The notes beneath the pieces were generated by a model that was not told the DNA's origin, made no database searches, and was given only the letters and a program-made list of their open reading frames with translations. Positions 12,435 to 23,277 of a DNA stretch of 64,000 bases are shown here, in pieces. Where the stretch lies: positions 166,165-230,164 of the forward strand of contig JAJEKB010020951.1 of the NCBI GenBank assembly GCA_022393335.1. Direction: 5' to 3'. Origin of the DNA: Macrotrachela quadricornifera (Eukaryota > Rotifera > Eurotatoria > Philodinida > Philodinidae). How positions within the stretch are numbered: position 1 is the stretch's first letter; each line of letters starts with the position of its first letter. The position numbers and the translations under genes are program-made.

Positions 12435-14347
12435 TCATATATTATCCTGATTTCCTATCGTGTGACATTGTAAAAAAGCTTCGACCACGTATAAAATTCT
12501 CTTTTTTTATTGAGTAACTAGTTGTTTCAAAAACATAGTAATTCAAAATGAAAGTAAGCTAATAATATTTATTGCTTTTTCCACTGTAAGAATTTTCGAG
12601 AGCAAGGATGACTATGAGGACACCGCCACTTCTGCTAGTGCTGCTACTATGATGGTGGTACTGTAGCAGTGGTACGGCAACTTTTCTGGGAAAAATTTCA
12701 AAAATTCATGGTTTTGCACAGAATCTCTGCACTCACACCAGACAGATATGGAACTGGCACCGGTTAGTCTACCGACAAACCACTCGTGACCGGTAGTCCG
12801 GTGACCTGCCGGTCTATTTATTTATTTTTCCTGTTTTTATTGCATAAAACTGTTCAAAACTTTCGGATATTACTGTTGCCGATACCGGTCTTCAAAAACC
12901 CAGATCGGTTCCATCTATGATACAGGGTGTCCTAAAATGTTTGTACATATTTCGTTTTGCGTATATCTCCGCATTGACAAGCGACACAAGCTTGATTTTT
13001 TTTCAAATGATGCGCTGTCAAAAAGATTATTTCTTGTTATCTTCTACCACACGGTGCTATTTAGATCCTAAGAAAAATATAAATAAGAACTAAAGGATCT
13101 AAAATATTTTTACTATAGTTTATGCGAGATGATTACTCTTCGAGATACTGTTCCTGATACTCTATTCATTAGTCCGCTAAACTTGGTTCCAATCGCAAAT
13201 AGAAAAAGTCAGCCACTGAATTTAAGCATTGGCTTCCAACTTTCGTGAGTTGATCGTTTCCAGAATTCTTTCCAGCTAGAATCAGCTGTTTCCTATCTAC
13301 CTGAGTCTGCCTATATATACTTTGTACCATGGGCAAACGATGTTTGAATGCCTCACGACGTCAAAAGTTTTTAAATATTGGTGCTGTATGTAGTTTCGTG
13401 AGGTATTAACAAGCATATATTGAGATCAGAACTCTTGGCTTCGGCTTTCATGTTTTTACAACTTATCTCGTTGAGATTATTTTATAGTTATTGCAGTACA
13501 TTTGTTAATTAAAGTGTACACGCTAAATCATACTATCGACAATTAACTGTAAAACTCTCGGTTACTTGTTCAATATGCAATACTTTCTTTTGTGTTTCTT
13601 GGCAGCAATACTTTGTTCATATCTTCTCTTATAAAATAATCAGCATCGTATTTCGTTAAAAAAAAAAGAAATATACTATGAGAAAACAGCTCATTCTTAT
13701 ATTAGAAACCAGAAGTGCACGGGGCAGAAGATCTACGGAGCGAGTGAACGATAAAAAAAATTTTTTATAGAAAGAGTGTGTTCATTTTTTTCGAAATCTC
13801 AACAAAGAAATCCCTCTCGACTTGTGTAAACACCAAGCAAGTGGTGTATTTCCTCAAGGAAGGTGAAATCTCAGCGACTATCATGGCTAAATCAATTTTG
13901 ACATCATGAAAACGCAAAATTATCAAAATTTATTAAGGTATATAATGTCATAACGGGACGGATCGGAGCTTCTTTTTAACCAATTCTTGGCGCTCTGCGG
14001 GTCACGGAGCTAGAAGTGAATGGGTCGGGGTGGAGGGGGGGAGTGTAAAAAAATTGTGCTCGGTGCACCTTTATTAGAAACAACGTATTACGATTGATGA
14101 CGCATGAAGCAATACTGTATATGTGCGGCTAATTTGAAACTTTATTCGTAGGATCAAAGGGTTACTTTGAGAGAGCAAACATCAAGCTAAAACATCTCAA
14201 CCAAGTCTTTTCCCTCTTTCTTTGTATGTTATCATACTTTGCATAGAATTGGCTATCAAGTAGAGATATGACATGAGTTTTGTTTCAGCATAACACACGG
14301 TGAGAAATAATATTATGTCAGGAGGATACTACTACAATTTTAAGTAG
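12435..14347. other. intergenic with element ends
   Basis: No gene. Around 12745-12919, ATATGGAACTGGCACCGG faces CGGTTCCATCTAT, which looks like the ends of a short hAT-type MITE. Immediately after it (12924-12940) is ACAGGGTGTCCTAAAATG, a sequence typical of Tc1/mariner termini, without a partner that I could find. Confidence 0.4.
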
Positions 14348-14349
14348 TA

Positions 14350-15500
14350 AACCCCTCCCCGCAATAAAAGGCCCCGGGCCTTCTAAAATGGAAAAGCAAA
14401 TGAAGTTTTCAGGGGGGACTTCTATTTGGGGGGGCTCTACTATTAGAAATTTTCAGTTTTTATTCCCCAGAAGATTCGTAGATCTAGTAGTAAGTTTTGC
14501 TTTTCATTTTCTTTTCAGTCACATTAGTAAAACAACTCCTTTCCGGTCGCAAAATACGAAATAATCGGGAGGTATAGTTTTCGAGAAAAATGCATTCTTT
14601 CACGCAATGAACGACACTTTGCACTTTGTTCTACGTTTTTCATTTTGAAACGATTTTTTTCTAAATCAGTATAATAAACGAAGTCCAGAAAAGTTTTCGA
14701 AGCGACCCTAGTTTTTTTCAGATAATGTCAGATGATTGAAGTTCTTGTGCTCGAGTCAAAAACTTAAAGCTTTAAAATCAAAGTGTGAAACATTTCATCT
14801 GACTTAGACTTTTATGTTGATTTCGAATTTTCATTTAGTTTGTGATTAAGTCGTTTGTGAATTCAAAAATCCTCGAATACCACCTGAAATGGCTATGATT
14901 CCAGTAAAACCGGTTTTTTCAGTACAAGGAAGGAAAGAGAAAAAGTGCTATGTAACTTTATAAGCGGTCGTATAATCAGTGAAATAAAATGAAATATTTT
15001 CTGTCATCGCTCACGTAGAAAAAGTAAATAGATTTACAAATTAATCTATATATCGGGCACTCGACGACATTTAATGCGCTAGTGCCACTATGGTATATTG
15101 TCTTCGATCACCAAAACAACCTGTTTCTACTCAGTTTCTAAAACTGAATCAGAAAAAATAGTTTTAAAATGAAAAATTTAGAACAAAGTCGGAAACTTTG
15201 TACATTTCACGAAAAGATTCATTCTTCTCGAAAAACAACACCGCTTTAGTATTTCCTATTTTTCGATCAGAAATGGGTTTCTGCTGAGCCTAAAACGTTG
15301 TTATTCGTGATCAACAGCTAAAACTATCGAATAATGTAAAGAAAAACGAAAAAAATTTACTCGCAATTCTGCATTTTCTAAAAAAACAAAATATAAAGCC
15401 CGGGCCTTCTAATACGTCGATCATTCGCAAAATTTTAGGGGGCCTTCTAATTAGGGAGGCCCTTTTAATTCGGGAGGGCTTTCTATTGCGGGGAGGGGTT
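14350..15500. mobile_element. 1.15-kb non-autonomous transposon with C-rich TIRs
   Basis: Both ends read AACCCCTCCCCGCAATA inward, as an exact 17-bp inverted repeat. Beyond that lie further GC-rich blocks (GGCCCCGGGCC left, GCCCGGGC right) spaced by AT-rich DNA. TA dinucleotides sit just outside both ends (14348-14349 and 15501-15502), indicating Tc1/mariner-like insertion. The roughly 0.9 kb core has no long ORF, so movement would depend on a transposase supplied from elsewhere. Confidence 0.75.
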
Positions 15501-15502
15501 TA

Positions 15503-16908
15503 GACATAATGAACTTTATATCAAATGAAAGCACGTCAAAAATGGGGTTTATTGATACTAACTAGTAAGGATTATGAAACTTTTTTTAATATCGAACTTA
15601 AGAAATCTTCAAAAATTTGATACTATTTTTGCGGTAAAAAAGTAAAGTCTCAGTAGTTCAAAAACGAAACAACATGTTTTTCTTGGATATTTTTACATGG
15701 TTCGATAGAGTCCGTTGATTTCTACAAAACTGTATATATGAAAAAATTTTTGAACAGAATTATTGGATTAAAAGTCGCTAAAAGCTGTGTAAAGAATATA
15801 TCAAAACTCTGCATTTTTTACACTTTTTAGAGAGAGAAGGATTTGTCTGTGTCTATATATAGCGATAAAAGGCACAAAACATGATAGCCTACGCTGAAGA
15901 AGACAGAATTTAAAAACTGTTATTAAAAGTTTCTTTATAGTCTTGATGTCAATCATGTCTAATTGTAAAAGGCGTTTTATTGCGACAAATGATTACATCG
16001 ACACTTGAGTCTCTCGACAGTAGAGCCCCGCCATATGAACCTCATCCCACCCGCTGTGTCAGCATTCACCATCAGTTGCATCTATATACTCATACTCACC
16101 GTCGCCTTGACTCTAACTCTCATTCTTGATCTTGTCTCGTGCTCCTCCTCACTAAGCTCTCATCCTCAGGAATTATACGGGGTTTATTTCAAAAGATATG
16201 AGGATTTATTAAAATATCTCAAAACATAAACCTCGACAGCTGCTGTTCGCTCTTTACCATACTGAGCGATGTATACGGAGTTCATCACAGACTTTGACCA
16301 AAGTTACATATTGAAGAGCTCAAATGTCGGGAACCCAAGTGTCGTATAATCCAACAAATGAAATAGTTTAACATTTAACTTCCTCCTCACAATTATATGT
16401 ACATTTTCATACGACAAATAAAAATTGAATGAAATGCATGTGAAGGTAAGCTGAAAGTTGATCTTTCATATACCACATGATTGATTATTTAATACTTATT
16501 TGTAGCCAAAATTTCTCATAATTTCTATCTTCAAAAACCAACATTTTTTGAAGTAGAAAAACGAAAAATGTGCTCCATTTTTTCACACCTTATACTTGAT
16601 TGCACATCCCTGAATTCTGTATGAATCTATATTATGTCTATATTTTTTTTGTTGAAAAGACCATGTCAGGGTACAGTTCATGACAACGGTCTTTCTTTTA
16701 ATTAAGCGTTGTTTTTACCATATATACAGGCATTCCTATAGATAAACTCCTCATTCTAGAGTGTCATAAGGCACTCAAATTCCATCCGATTTCTTCACTC
16801 AAAAAGTACGAGTTTTGAAAAAAAAAGGTTTCTGTCAATCGCTGCATCTTGACATGCTCCTCCAAATAAAACTAAAATTAAATATATAGAATATAGGATC
16901 ACAAAGAA
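15503..16908. other. intergenic, no gene seen
   Basis: AT-rich DNA without convincing coding exons or inverted repeats. The short ORF at 16005-16229 is compositionally odd (Thr/Leu/Ser-rich) and lacks support. Confidence 0.4.
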
Positions 16909-17054
16909 TTTCGATTCAGGGATGTCATAATACCGATACGCTGGGTAATGAGAAGCTACAGGTCAAGATATCTAGAAGAGCAACCACTGCATTACTCTAT
17001 CTTTCTCTCGTTACATCAAAGTTTTCAAAATTTTCAACATTATGAGGTACCTGA

Positions 17055-17300
17055 AAATTTTGGTGTAACGGGATGGATACGACAAAATTTTCACTACCCC
17101 TGTAATTTTGAAAATTTTGAAAGTTTTGGTGTAATGAGATGGATACGACAAAATTTTCACTACTCCCGTAATGTTGAGAATTTTAGTGTAACGAGGTGGA
17201 TACGACAAAATTTTTCGATACCCCAAAAAATTGGAAATTTTGGTATAACGGAATGGGCACGACAAAATCTTCAGATATTCCAAAAAATTGCAAGTTTTAT
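17055..17300. repeat. minisatellite, 57-66 bp unit
   Basis: Four units start with TTTTGGTGTAACGGGATGG or close variants at about 17059, 17125, 17182 and 17239. Each continues with ATACGACAAAATTTTC. The repeats are open in both orientations, which creates spurious ORFs. Confidence 0.75.
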
Positions 17301-17569
17301 GCGTTTCTTGTGTCACGCACAGATATTTCACTGAACTCCAATAATTATCCATAGCATCAAACTTGCGGATTATGAAGGGACTTTGTATAGCCAGGTGACG
17401 ACCTGTACAGTATATAACGTTACATTATTCTTCCAAAGTTTCGGTTAAGTGTAGCAGTAAATAACGTATTCTGGAGTCTAGTGAGGATTTGCTTTTCCGA
17501 GGAAATACAAACGAGTTTGTTTTGATATCTTGAGGGTGAGGGTGTGGGGAAGGGTGAGGACGAAAATGA

Positions 17570-17752
17570 CATCAGCGCATTACCGAGCATGCGGGTGAGG
17601 GCGAAAATGACTGCAGCACAACACGGAGCATGCGGGTGATGCCGAAAATGACTGCATCACATCACCGAACATGTGGGTGAGGGTGAAAATGACTACAGCA
17701 CAACACCGGGCATGCGGGTGAGGCCGAAAATGACGGCAGCACATCACAGCGC
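17570..17752. repeat. GC-rich minisatellite, 41-bp unit
   Basis: The phrase CATGCGGGTGAGG recurs at 17588, 17629, 17670 and 17711, an exact 41-bp period, each followed by CGAAAATGAC and an AGCACA block. It is markedly richer in GC than the flanks. ORFs across it are repeat artefacts. Confidence 0.8.
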
Positions 17753-18565
17753 GCCCCGGTGATAGCGAGATTAGTTCCAGCACAACGTATGGTTCCACGA
17801 TAGACGATAGAGTAACGATTGATCGAAGAAAAATTAGGGCGGTGAGAAAGATTTTCCGCTTCCGCTGTATGTTTGCAGACTATGCGCCAGAGCCTTACCA
17901 CAAAACTACACTCCATTCGTTTCATATCAGCTCTCACATGCCCCCCAACTGATGTCTTCCGAAACGCCGAGCAATACAGTTAAAATTGATTAAACTCCAT
18001 TAGACTCCAGCAACTTACGCACGAGGTACTCACAATAACTGACATCAGAATACCATTACGAAACATAGTTTTGTCGTATCCATCTCATTACACCAAAATG
18101 TCTTATAAATCTGGATACCCACCTTTAGGATATTATGACATCCCTCTTTCGATTACCCAATAGGCTAGTTTTGCTCCTTACTTGATGAACATCTTTCTTA
18201 AACGTTACCACATAAAGCTGAAAATTCAACTATGGTCTCTTCATCACAGCTTCAATATATTTCTTGGAAATCTCATCCGATTTGGATGTGTTTGGCACAA
18301 GATCGACCTTTGGGGGAAGAACGGTCTTAAGTGCTTTTCCACTTCAAAAACGATTTTCAATATGATTCCTCAAAATTAATGTTCATCATATATATTGACG
18401 CTTGGAAGACTACTTTGTCTAACGGTAAAAACCGACACGTGTTTATCTTGCTTTCTATGAAAAGTTATTTGCAATCCAAGACTTCCAGATTACTTTTCGG
18501 CTATTATTTATAACATTAAAGATCATTTTTCTTTATTTATATTTTAGATTCTTGAGTTTTAGCGT

Positions 18566-19030
18566 ATGACAAATCTACGCGTTATACACTTCGACCCCAA
18601 TAATCGATATCCACCACTTGATAGTTATTTTGGCCCTAAAATTCAACATTTCGTTTACCAAGACAATTGTTGCGAATATGTACAAAATGAAATAGGCAAT
18701 TGTAGACGAATAGACTTATTTCTATCTTCCACAAACAGAAATATAATAAACACTTATTTACCATCATATAATAATATATACTTTCACTTATATTGTTCGA
18801 CTGCTGATAACATTCCAGAAAACGAAGGTTTATTCCCACAACGTGAACGTGTTGAAGTGTTTGAGGAAATCTATGTTTGGACATGCATTGGTTTCGTAAT
18901 TGCACATCATGATTTCATGAGACTTAGAGGAATCAATGATCGCAATGAAGGCCTTACAGCGTTACAAAGAACACTTAATATATTGATGGGAGAAGTACAT
19001 GAAGCAAGAGCTGGTACACAGCCAAATTGA
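18566..19030 (+). CDS. uncharacterised 154-aa protein
   Basis: An intronless ORF from an ATG at 18566. A TTATATTTTAG acceptor-like site about 20 bp upstream suggests a spliced 5' UTR. The protein starts MTNLRVIHFDPNNRYPPLD and has a Cys-pair segment (DNCCEYVQNEIGNCRR around residues 33-48) and a probably helical C-terminal third. No signal peptide, membrane helix or known motif. Codon use fits a real gene. It begins about 420 bp beyond the hAT-like element. I cannot name a function. Confidence 0.6.
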   Translation: MTNLRVIHFDPNNRYPPLDSYFGPKIQHFVYQDNCCEYVQNEIGNCRRIDLFLSSTNRNIINTYLPSYNNIYFHLYCSTADNIPENEGLFPQRERVEVFEEIYVWTCIGFVIAHHDFMRLRGINDRNEGLTALQRTLNILMGEVHEARAGTQPN

Positions 19031-19922
19031 GGATTACCTTTAACACTTATACAATAATACAAACTAACGGATAGTTTTTTCTTTCAACTGATAAATAAGT
19101 ATTAACAATGATCACTAACAAAACTTTGAAAAATACTTTTATGGAGTAACATTATCAGTTTCAAGAATAAAAATCCTAAGTTTCAGCAAAATCACAAGAA
19201 AAAATAATACATTTATTTTCTTGCAGGTATTTGGCTCGTGAATCAACGTATCCTGTACGTTTCACTCACAACAACGAGAATTTATTTTACGAATACTACA
19301 CAAAAGTGAAGTTAGTATTGCATACGAATAATATCACCAGTGATTCACTTAGAAATTTGAGAGTAAGGATGTTAATTTTCCAGCAATTAATATCAACAAT
19401 ATCGAGATGAACCCGTGTCCACGAAAAGTAATGGAATTTTTCATGAATTTTTTGAAGTTTTTTATCAGCATGAATTGGACAAACTCCTAGACGAACCATG
19501 GTGGATTCTGCTGCTAACTTCAACTTTATCAAAACTACAGCATTTTTAAAGAGCTTATCAGATGGCACAATTCTTTATCGAAATTGATATTATGAAAAGA
19601 AATTATTCAGCAATTTTCTCATAAATATGATCTTTGAATAAACCACTTCATTCTAATTGAATTATGATACACGTATTCGAAGACTTTGCTTTTGGGCTAT
19701 TCTTTCGAAAACGTACCAAACTTTAAATCGAATAAAACTTGTAAATATTAGTATAGCTAAAGATTCAAAACAAATTTAAGAAGCTTGAGAAGAAATCCGA
19801 ATAGGAAGGACAAGTTAAGACCTTCCACCTACAATCGGATTCCTGGAAATTTTCCATTTTAAATGATAGAAAGGTGAAACTTTTCGTCCGATATTTTGTT
19901 TTGATCAAAAATTGAATACCAA
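19031..19922. other. intergenic, no gene seen
   Basis: No coding exon, RNA gene or inverted repeat recognised. Confidence 0.4.
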
Positions 19923-20238
19923 AGCTGACTGCCAAGACAGAAGATTTAGAGGACTGATATTCATGTTTACTTAAATTTTATGGCTCTCTAATAAGAAAAC
20001 TAAGGCTTCTCGTCAGAAAATAACCTTATATTTGAGATTGCTTTGGCATAAACTATAACAAGCACAGATTTTCTTCAAAGGCTAATGAGTTTGAAAATGT
20101 TGCAAAAATTCCTGTGGAAATATCATTTTTTTTGTTACCTCCGTTTAAGTAGACTATGAATATATATTGCTCTCCTCATCGAAAACCTTAATTTTACTGT
20201 TAGACAGTCCTCTAAATCCTCCGTCTTGACAGTCAGCT
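19923..20238. mobile_element. 316-bp MITE
   Basis: The left end AGCTGACTGCCAAGACAGA with GATTTAGAGGACTG faces the right end, whose complement reads AGCTGACTGTCAAGACGGA with GATTTAGAGGACTG. The terminal inverted repeats are therefore about 34 bp with a few mismatches. No ORF. Confidence 0.65.
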
Positions 20239-21022
20239 ACTACACGAAAATTAGATAACAACAGTCAAAAGAAGCAAGTAATACAACAGTAAACAAAGTA
20301 AAAACATTCTGTTCAAGTTATGACAAATATTATTGTCTTGGTTGTTTCAACGAGAAAACATCATACTACGAAATAAAATAGTTCAAGCAATATCGAGACA
20401 GAGTAAATAATACATAACATGTAAGCTTATGGTCGAAAAACAAAGGAAAAAAGTGTTTTCTCATCATTGTCTTCTGAGAATGTGACGGATCCCACTGATA
20501 GGACCTATCGGCCTGAAAGAGTTAATCATTATTCTCGACAATCATAATCAACTAAACTGATGTTAAAAAGTGCCAGAATATTTTCACACGTGGTTAAATA
20601 GAAAATTTATATTCATCAAATACTCAGTTAAACGTCATAGTTGAAAATATTCATATAGAATCTTACCATTACGTGCAATATATATTTAATTTTTCCTATT
20701 CGGTGCAAGAACATGCAATGTTTCATGAATATGTTAAAAGTTTATGTGTAAATACGAGGCAATAACATTTGCATACAGACACATGTCAGAGTTACATATA
20801 TTCTAATACAAATTTAGAAAATTTAAAGTAAAATGTCAAAATATGTGTATGCGTCGTAAGTACAATAGCGTTTTCAGATAAACACATTTGCGATGTTTGA
20901 TGAAAAACAATTATATACTATTAATTAATAATGCTTACATGCAAACAGCATACTCATGTTTTCCGTTGATTTTTAAAATCAGAATCATATATTGCATTGT
21001 TTAAAGACTATGCATATATATA

Positions 21023-21922
21023 CAGTGGTGTGCAAAAATAATTGCCGCTGCGGTTACACATTTCCTCGAACCATATCTACCAAGCGCATAAACGAATTCT
21101 TCTCAAACTTTTACCAGTAATCAAGGATGTACCATAGATTGCAGTGAGGATGAAACTTCTCAAAAAGTAACGTTTAGTAAAGTGAGAGACCTCATGGTTC
21201 GAGATTCTACTGCTTTCCTAGTATAGCAAACGATCGAATTACACTTCTGGGGCTAGGACAATCGCTGAGTGGCGAGAATTATATTCTTTACGAAGGCTGG
21301 GGTCCATAATATCTAACGACATGCAAATGAGCTCCAATCACACGGGATCTTAGAAGCAAATAGAACTTTACGATGTATAGAACGACCAACAAAAAAGGCG
21401 CCCCAACCCGATTTTCACACTATCTCGACAACGACTTGTCCGAACGACGTGAAATTTTCAGGGTTGCCAGACCTGAACTAGTAGATGAAATTTGTTCCAA
21501 ATGCACAATTCTCATAATTCATCTTCAGCGTCAAACAGAGGTCACAAGTTGTGAGGGTGAAGCTGGGTTTCTTTCCTATCTAAAAAGGATAATAAATGTC
21601 GTATCGAGCTGAAAGTTTAGCTACAGGATCTTGATTTAAAACGAGGTTGATCCCTTCTTTAACTTTTTCTCAAAGACACCGTTTTGGCTAGAACATAGTT
21701 TATGTACATGGGAAAAAATGACCTTAATTTATTTGAGAATGTCGATGAAGCTATATGTTTTTCTGTTTTTTTAACTAAGGAAAAAGAAAGCTAATTAATA
21801 ATTATTATGTTTGTATACCCTGCTGTATCTATTATCTATATATAAAAGAACTTTCAATATTCGTTGTGTTTAGTGAAGTAAATTTGTAAAATATTAACGG
21901 CAATTATTTTTGCACACCACTG
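21023..21922. mobile_element. 900-bp Tc1/mariner-type non-autonomous element
   Basis: Exact inverted repeats of 25 bp start CAGTGGTGTGCAAAAATAAT. TA lies just outside each end (21021-21022 and 21923-21924). CAGTG-starting TIRs plus a TA target are typical of Tc1/mariner. The interior has only a 79-codon ORF (21373-21612) with no transposase motif, so this is a deletion derivative or an unrelated passenger sequence between mobile ends. Confidence 0.8.
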
Positions 21923-21924
21923 TA

Positions 21925-22434
21925 TATACAAATGCAACGATTTTAATGAATTTAAAATCCAGTTTAATGGATTGTTGAAACATTCGTTTCGGAAGATGAT
22001 ATGGCATCTTCGAAGCCGTATGATTTGTAAGCGTGTTTTCTAAATTCCTACATGACTGGGTATTATTTAAAAGCCTAATATATCAATATGATTATTTTAT
22101 AAATTAATTTTTTTTCGCTAATTGTTAATATATTTGTAGATCAAAATCATTCCTCATTAATAGCAAATGTTAAAGAGAAAAAAGCCGGTAATTTCGTCAA
22201 AGACATGGGAACGATTTGGTTCATCGTATCACGTTATGATAGAATTATTATAGAGATACATATATTCGTATTTCTGATTGGGAGAAAAATCATTTTAATT
22301 AATTTCATACATGTTTATATACTGTTGTGTATATATTACAACAAGCAAAAATCTGTTTTTATTGTATAATGAAATCTAAAAATGTTCCAAGAAAAAGACA
22401 TGGAATTTTTATGAAATTTAGTTTTCTTAAAAAT
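21925..22434. other. intergenic, no gene seen
   Basis: AT-rich spacer, the presumed 3' flank of the downstream minus-strand ubiquitin-like gene. Nothing else recognised. Confidence 0.4.
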
Positions 22435-23277
22435 CTACCATAATTGTTGACCACATTCACATTGACCTGTAGAATTAAAATTCCATTGATTTTGGTACTG
22501 CTTCATGTCCGAAGATGTGACATGTTGTAGTAGATCTTTAAGTTGTAAATTTTGATTTAATTGCCATTGATGATTAATATAGAGACGTTTGATAGCTGTG
22601 TCAAGAATTTCTTTTTCAATATAATTTCCTGTCGTCATCATGTTTTGATGTGCATTCAATGTATTATTGGACGTATACGAATTAAATTTCCATAAACCAT
22701 TTTCAAAACTAAAATCAACTCCGGCAAAATTATCGGAAATTTCTTCATTAAAGAACCATTTGAATAGACGATTAAACCAAGTATCTTGGTTTGTTTGAAT
22801 ATGTTTTATGGCATCAGTGTTTTTTATGAGAATATAACCTGTCTTACAATGTTTACCGTTAAGTCTAAAATCTGTTTGCCAATTATAACCATAAACAATG
22901 AATCCAATGAAATTTTTTTTTGCATCGAATTTATCCGAAGAACAAGAGAAATGTACACTACGCATTTCTAATAAATGTTTATTCGAACTATCATCAGTTA
23001 CAATTGTAAGGCATGATCGATCGAGACTAAGATGTGCATGCGATAAAATTCCAATTTTTGTACATAATACAAGATCAAGTGTAGTCTCAGGTTGAATATG
23101 GTAATCATTTAACGTTTTTGTAGATTCTAATGAAATTCCAACTAGAGTTAATCGTTGTTGATTTGATGGAATTCCTTCTTTATTTTGAATTTTTATTTTA
23201 ATATCTTCAATAGTTTCAGAAGGTAGTACTTCAAGTGTTATTTTCTTTCCCGTTGAATCTTTGATATAAATTTTCAT
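22435..23277 (-). CDS. ubiquitin-like domain fusion protein
   Basis: A 280-aa intronless ORF with a clean ATG at 23277. Residues 1 to about 74 are clearly ubiquitin-like: [19 protein letters not shown], then [14 protein letters not shown], then [17 protein letters not shown], matching ubiquitin's beta-grasp throughout. The Lys48-equivalent position is not lysine, and the Gly-Gly processing site is absent (LVLCTKIG follows), so this domain should not be cleaved or conjugated. The remaining 205 residues match no family that I know. They contain aromatic-rich segments ([14 protein letters not shown] near residue 165) and end in a CECG motif. A likely reading is a ubiquitin-domain adaptor in which the Ubl contacts the proteasome or ubiquitin-binding proteins; that role is inference. 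Confidence 0.85.
   Translation of the reverse strand: MKIYIKDSTGKKITLEVLPSETIEDIKIKIQNKEGIPSNQQRLTLVGISLESTKTLNDYHIQPETTLDLVLCTKIGILSHAHLSLDRSCLTIVTDDSSNKHLLEMRSVHFSCSSDKFDAKKNFIGFIVYGYNWQTDFRLNGKHCKTGYILIKNTDAIKHIQTNQDTWFNRLFKWFFNEEISDNFAGVDFSFENGLWKFNSYTSNNTLNAHQNMMTTGNYIEKEILDTAIKRLYINHQWQLNQNLQLKDLLQHVTSSDMKQYQNQWNFNSTGQCECGQQLW

Larger units (their letters stand above)
16917..18146. mobile_element. hAT-like non-autonomous element with two minisatellites
   Basis: The ends read CAGGGATGTCATAATA (left) and, in complement, GAGGGATGTCATAATA (right). They are flanked by the identical 8-bp sequence TTTCGATT at 16909-16916 and 18147-18154. An 8-bp target duplication with CAGGGATG-type ends is characteristic of hAT transposons. 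The interior holds two tandem repeats and no transposase. The minisatellite-1 motif also occurs once in inverted orientation near the right end (about 18072-18100). Confidence 0.75.

Noticed and set aside
16948..17352. ORFs of 128 aa (plus) and 113 aa (minus) with repeated WIRQNFHY- or YTKI-type phrases
   Set aside because: They are translations of the 57-66-bp minisatellite, open in both directions.
17055..17752. CRISPR-like array
   Set aside because: Units are contiguous tandem repeats with no unique spacers, no cas genes are present, and the context is eukaryotic.
17580..17937. Cys/His-rich repeated ORFs (CCSHFRPHPHAR-like)
   Set aside because: A product of the 41-bp GC-rich minisatellite; there is no start context, and codon use is that of the repeat.
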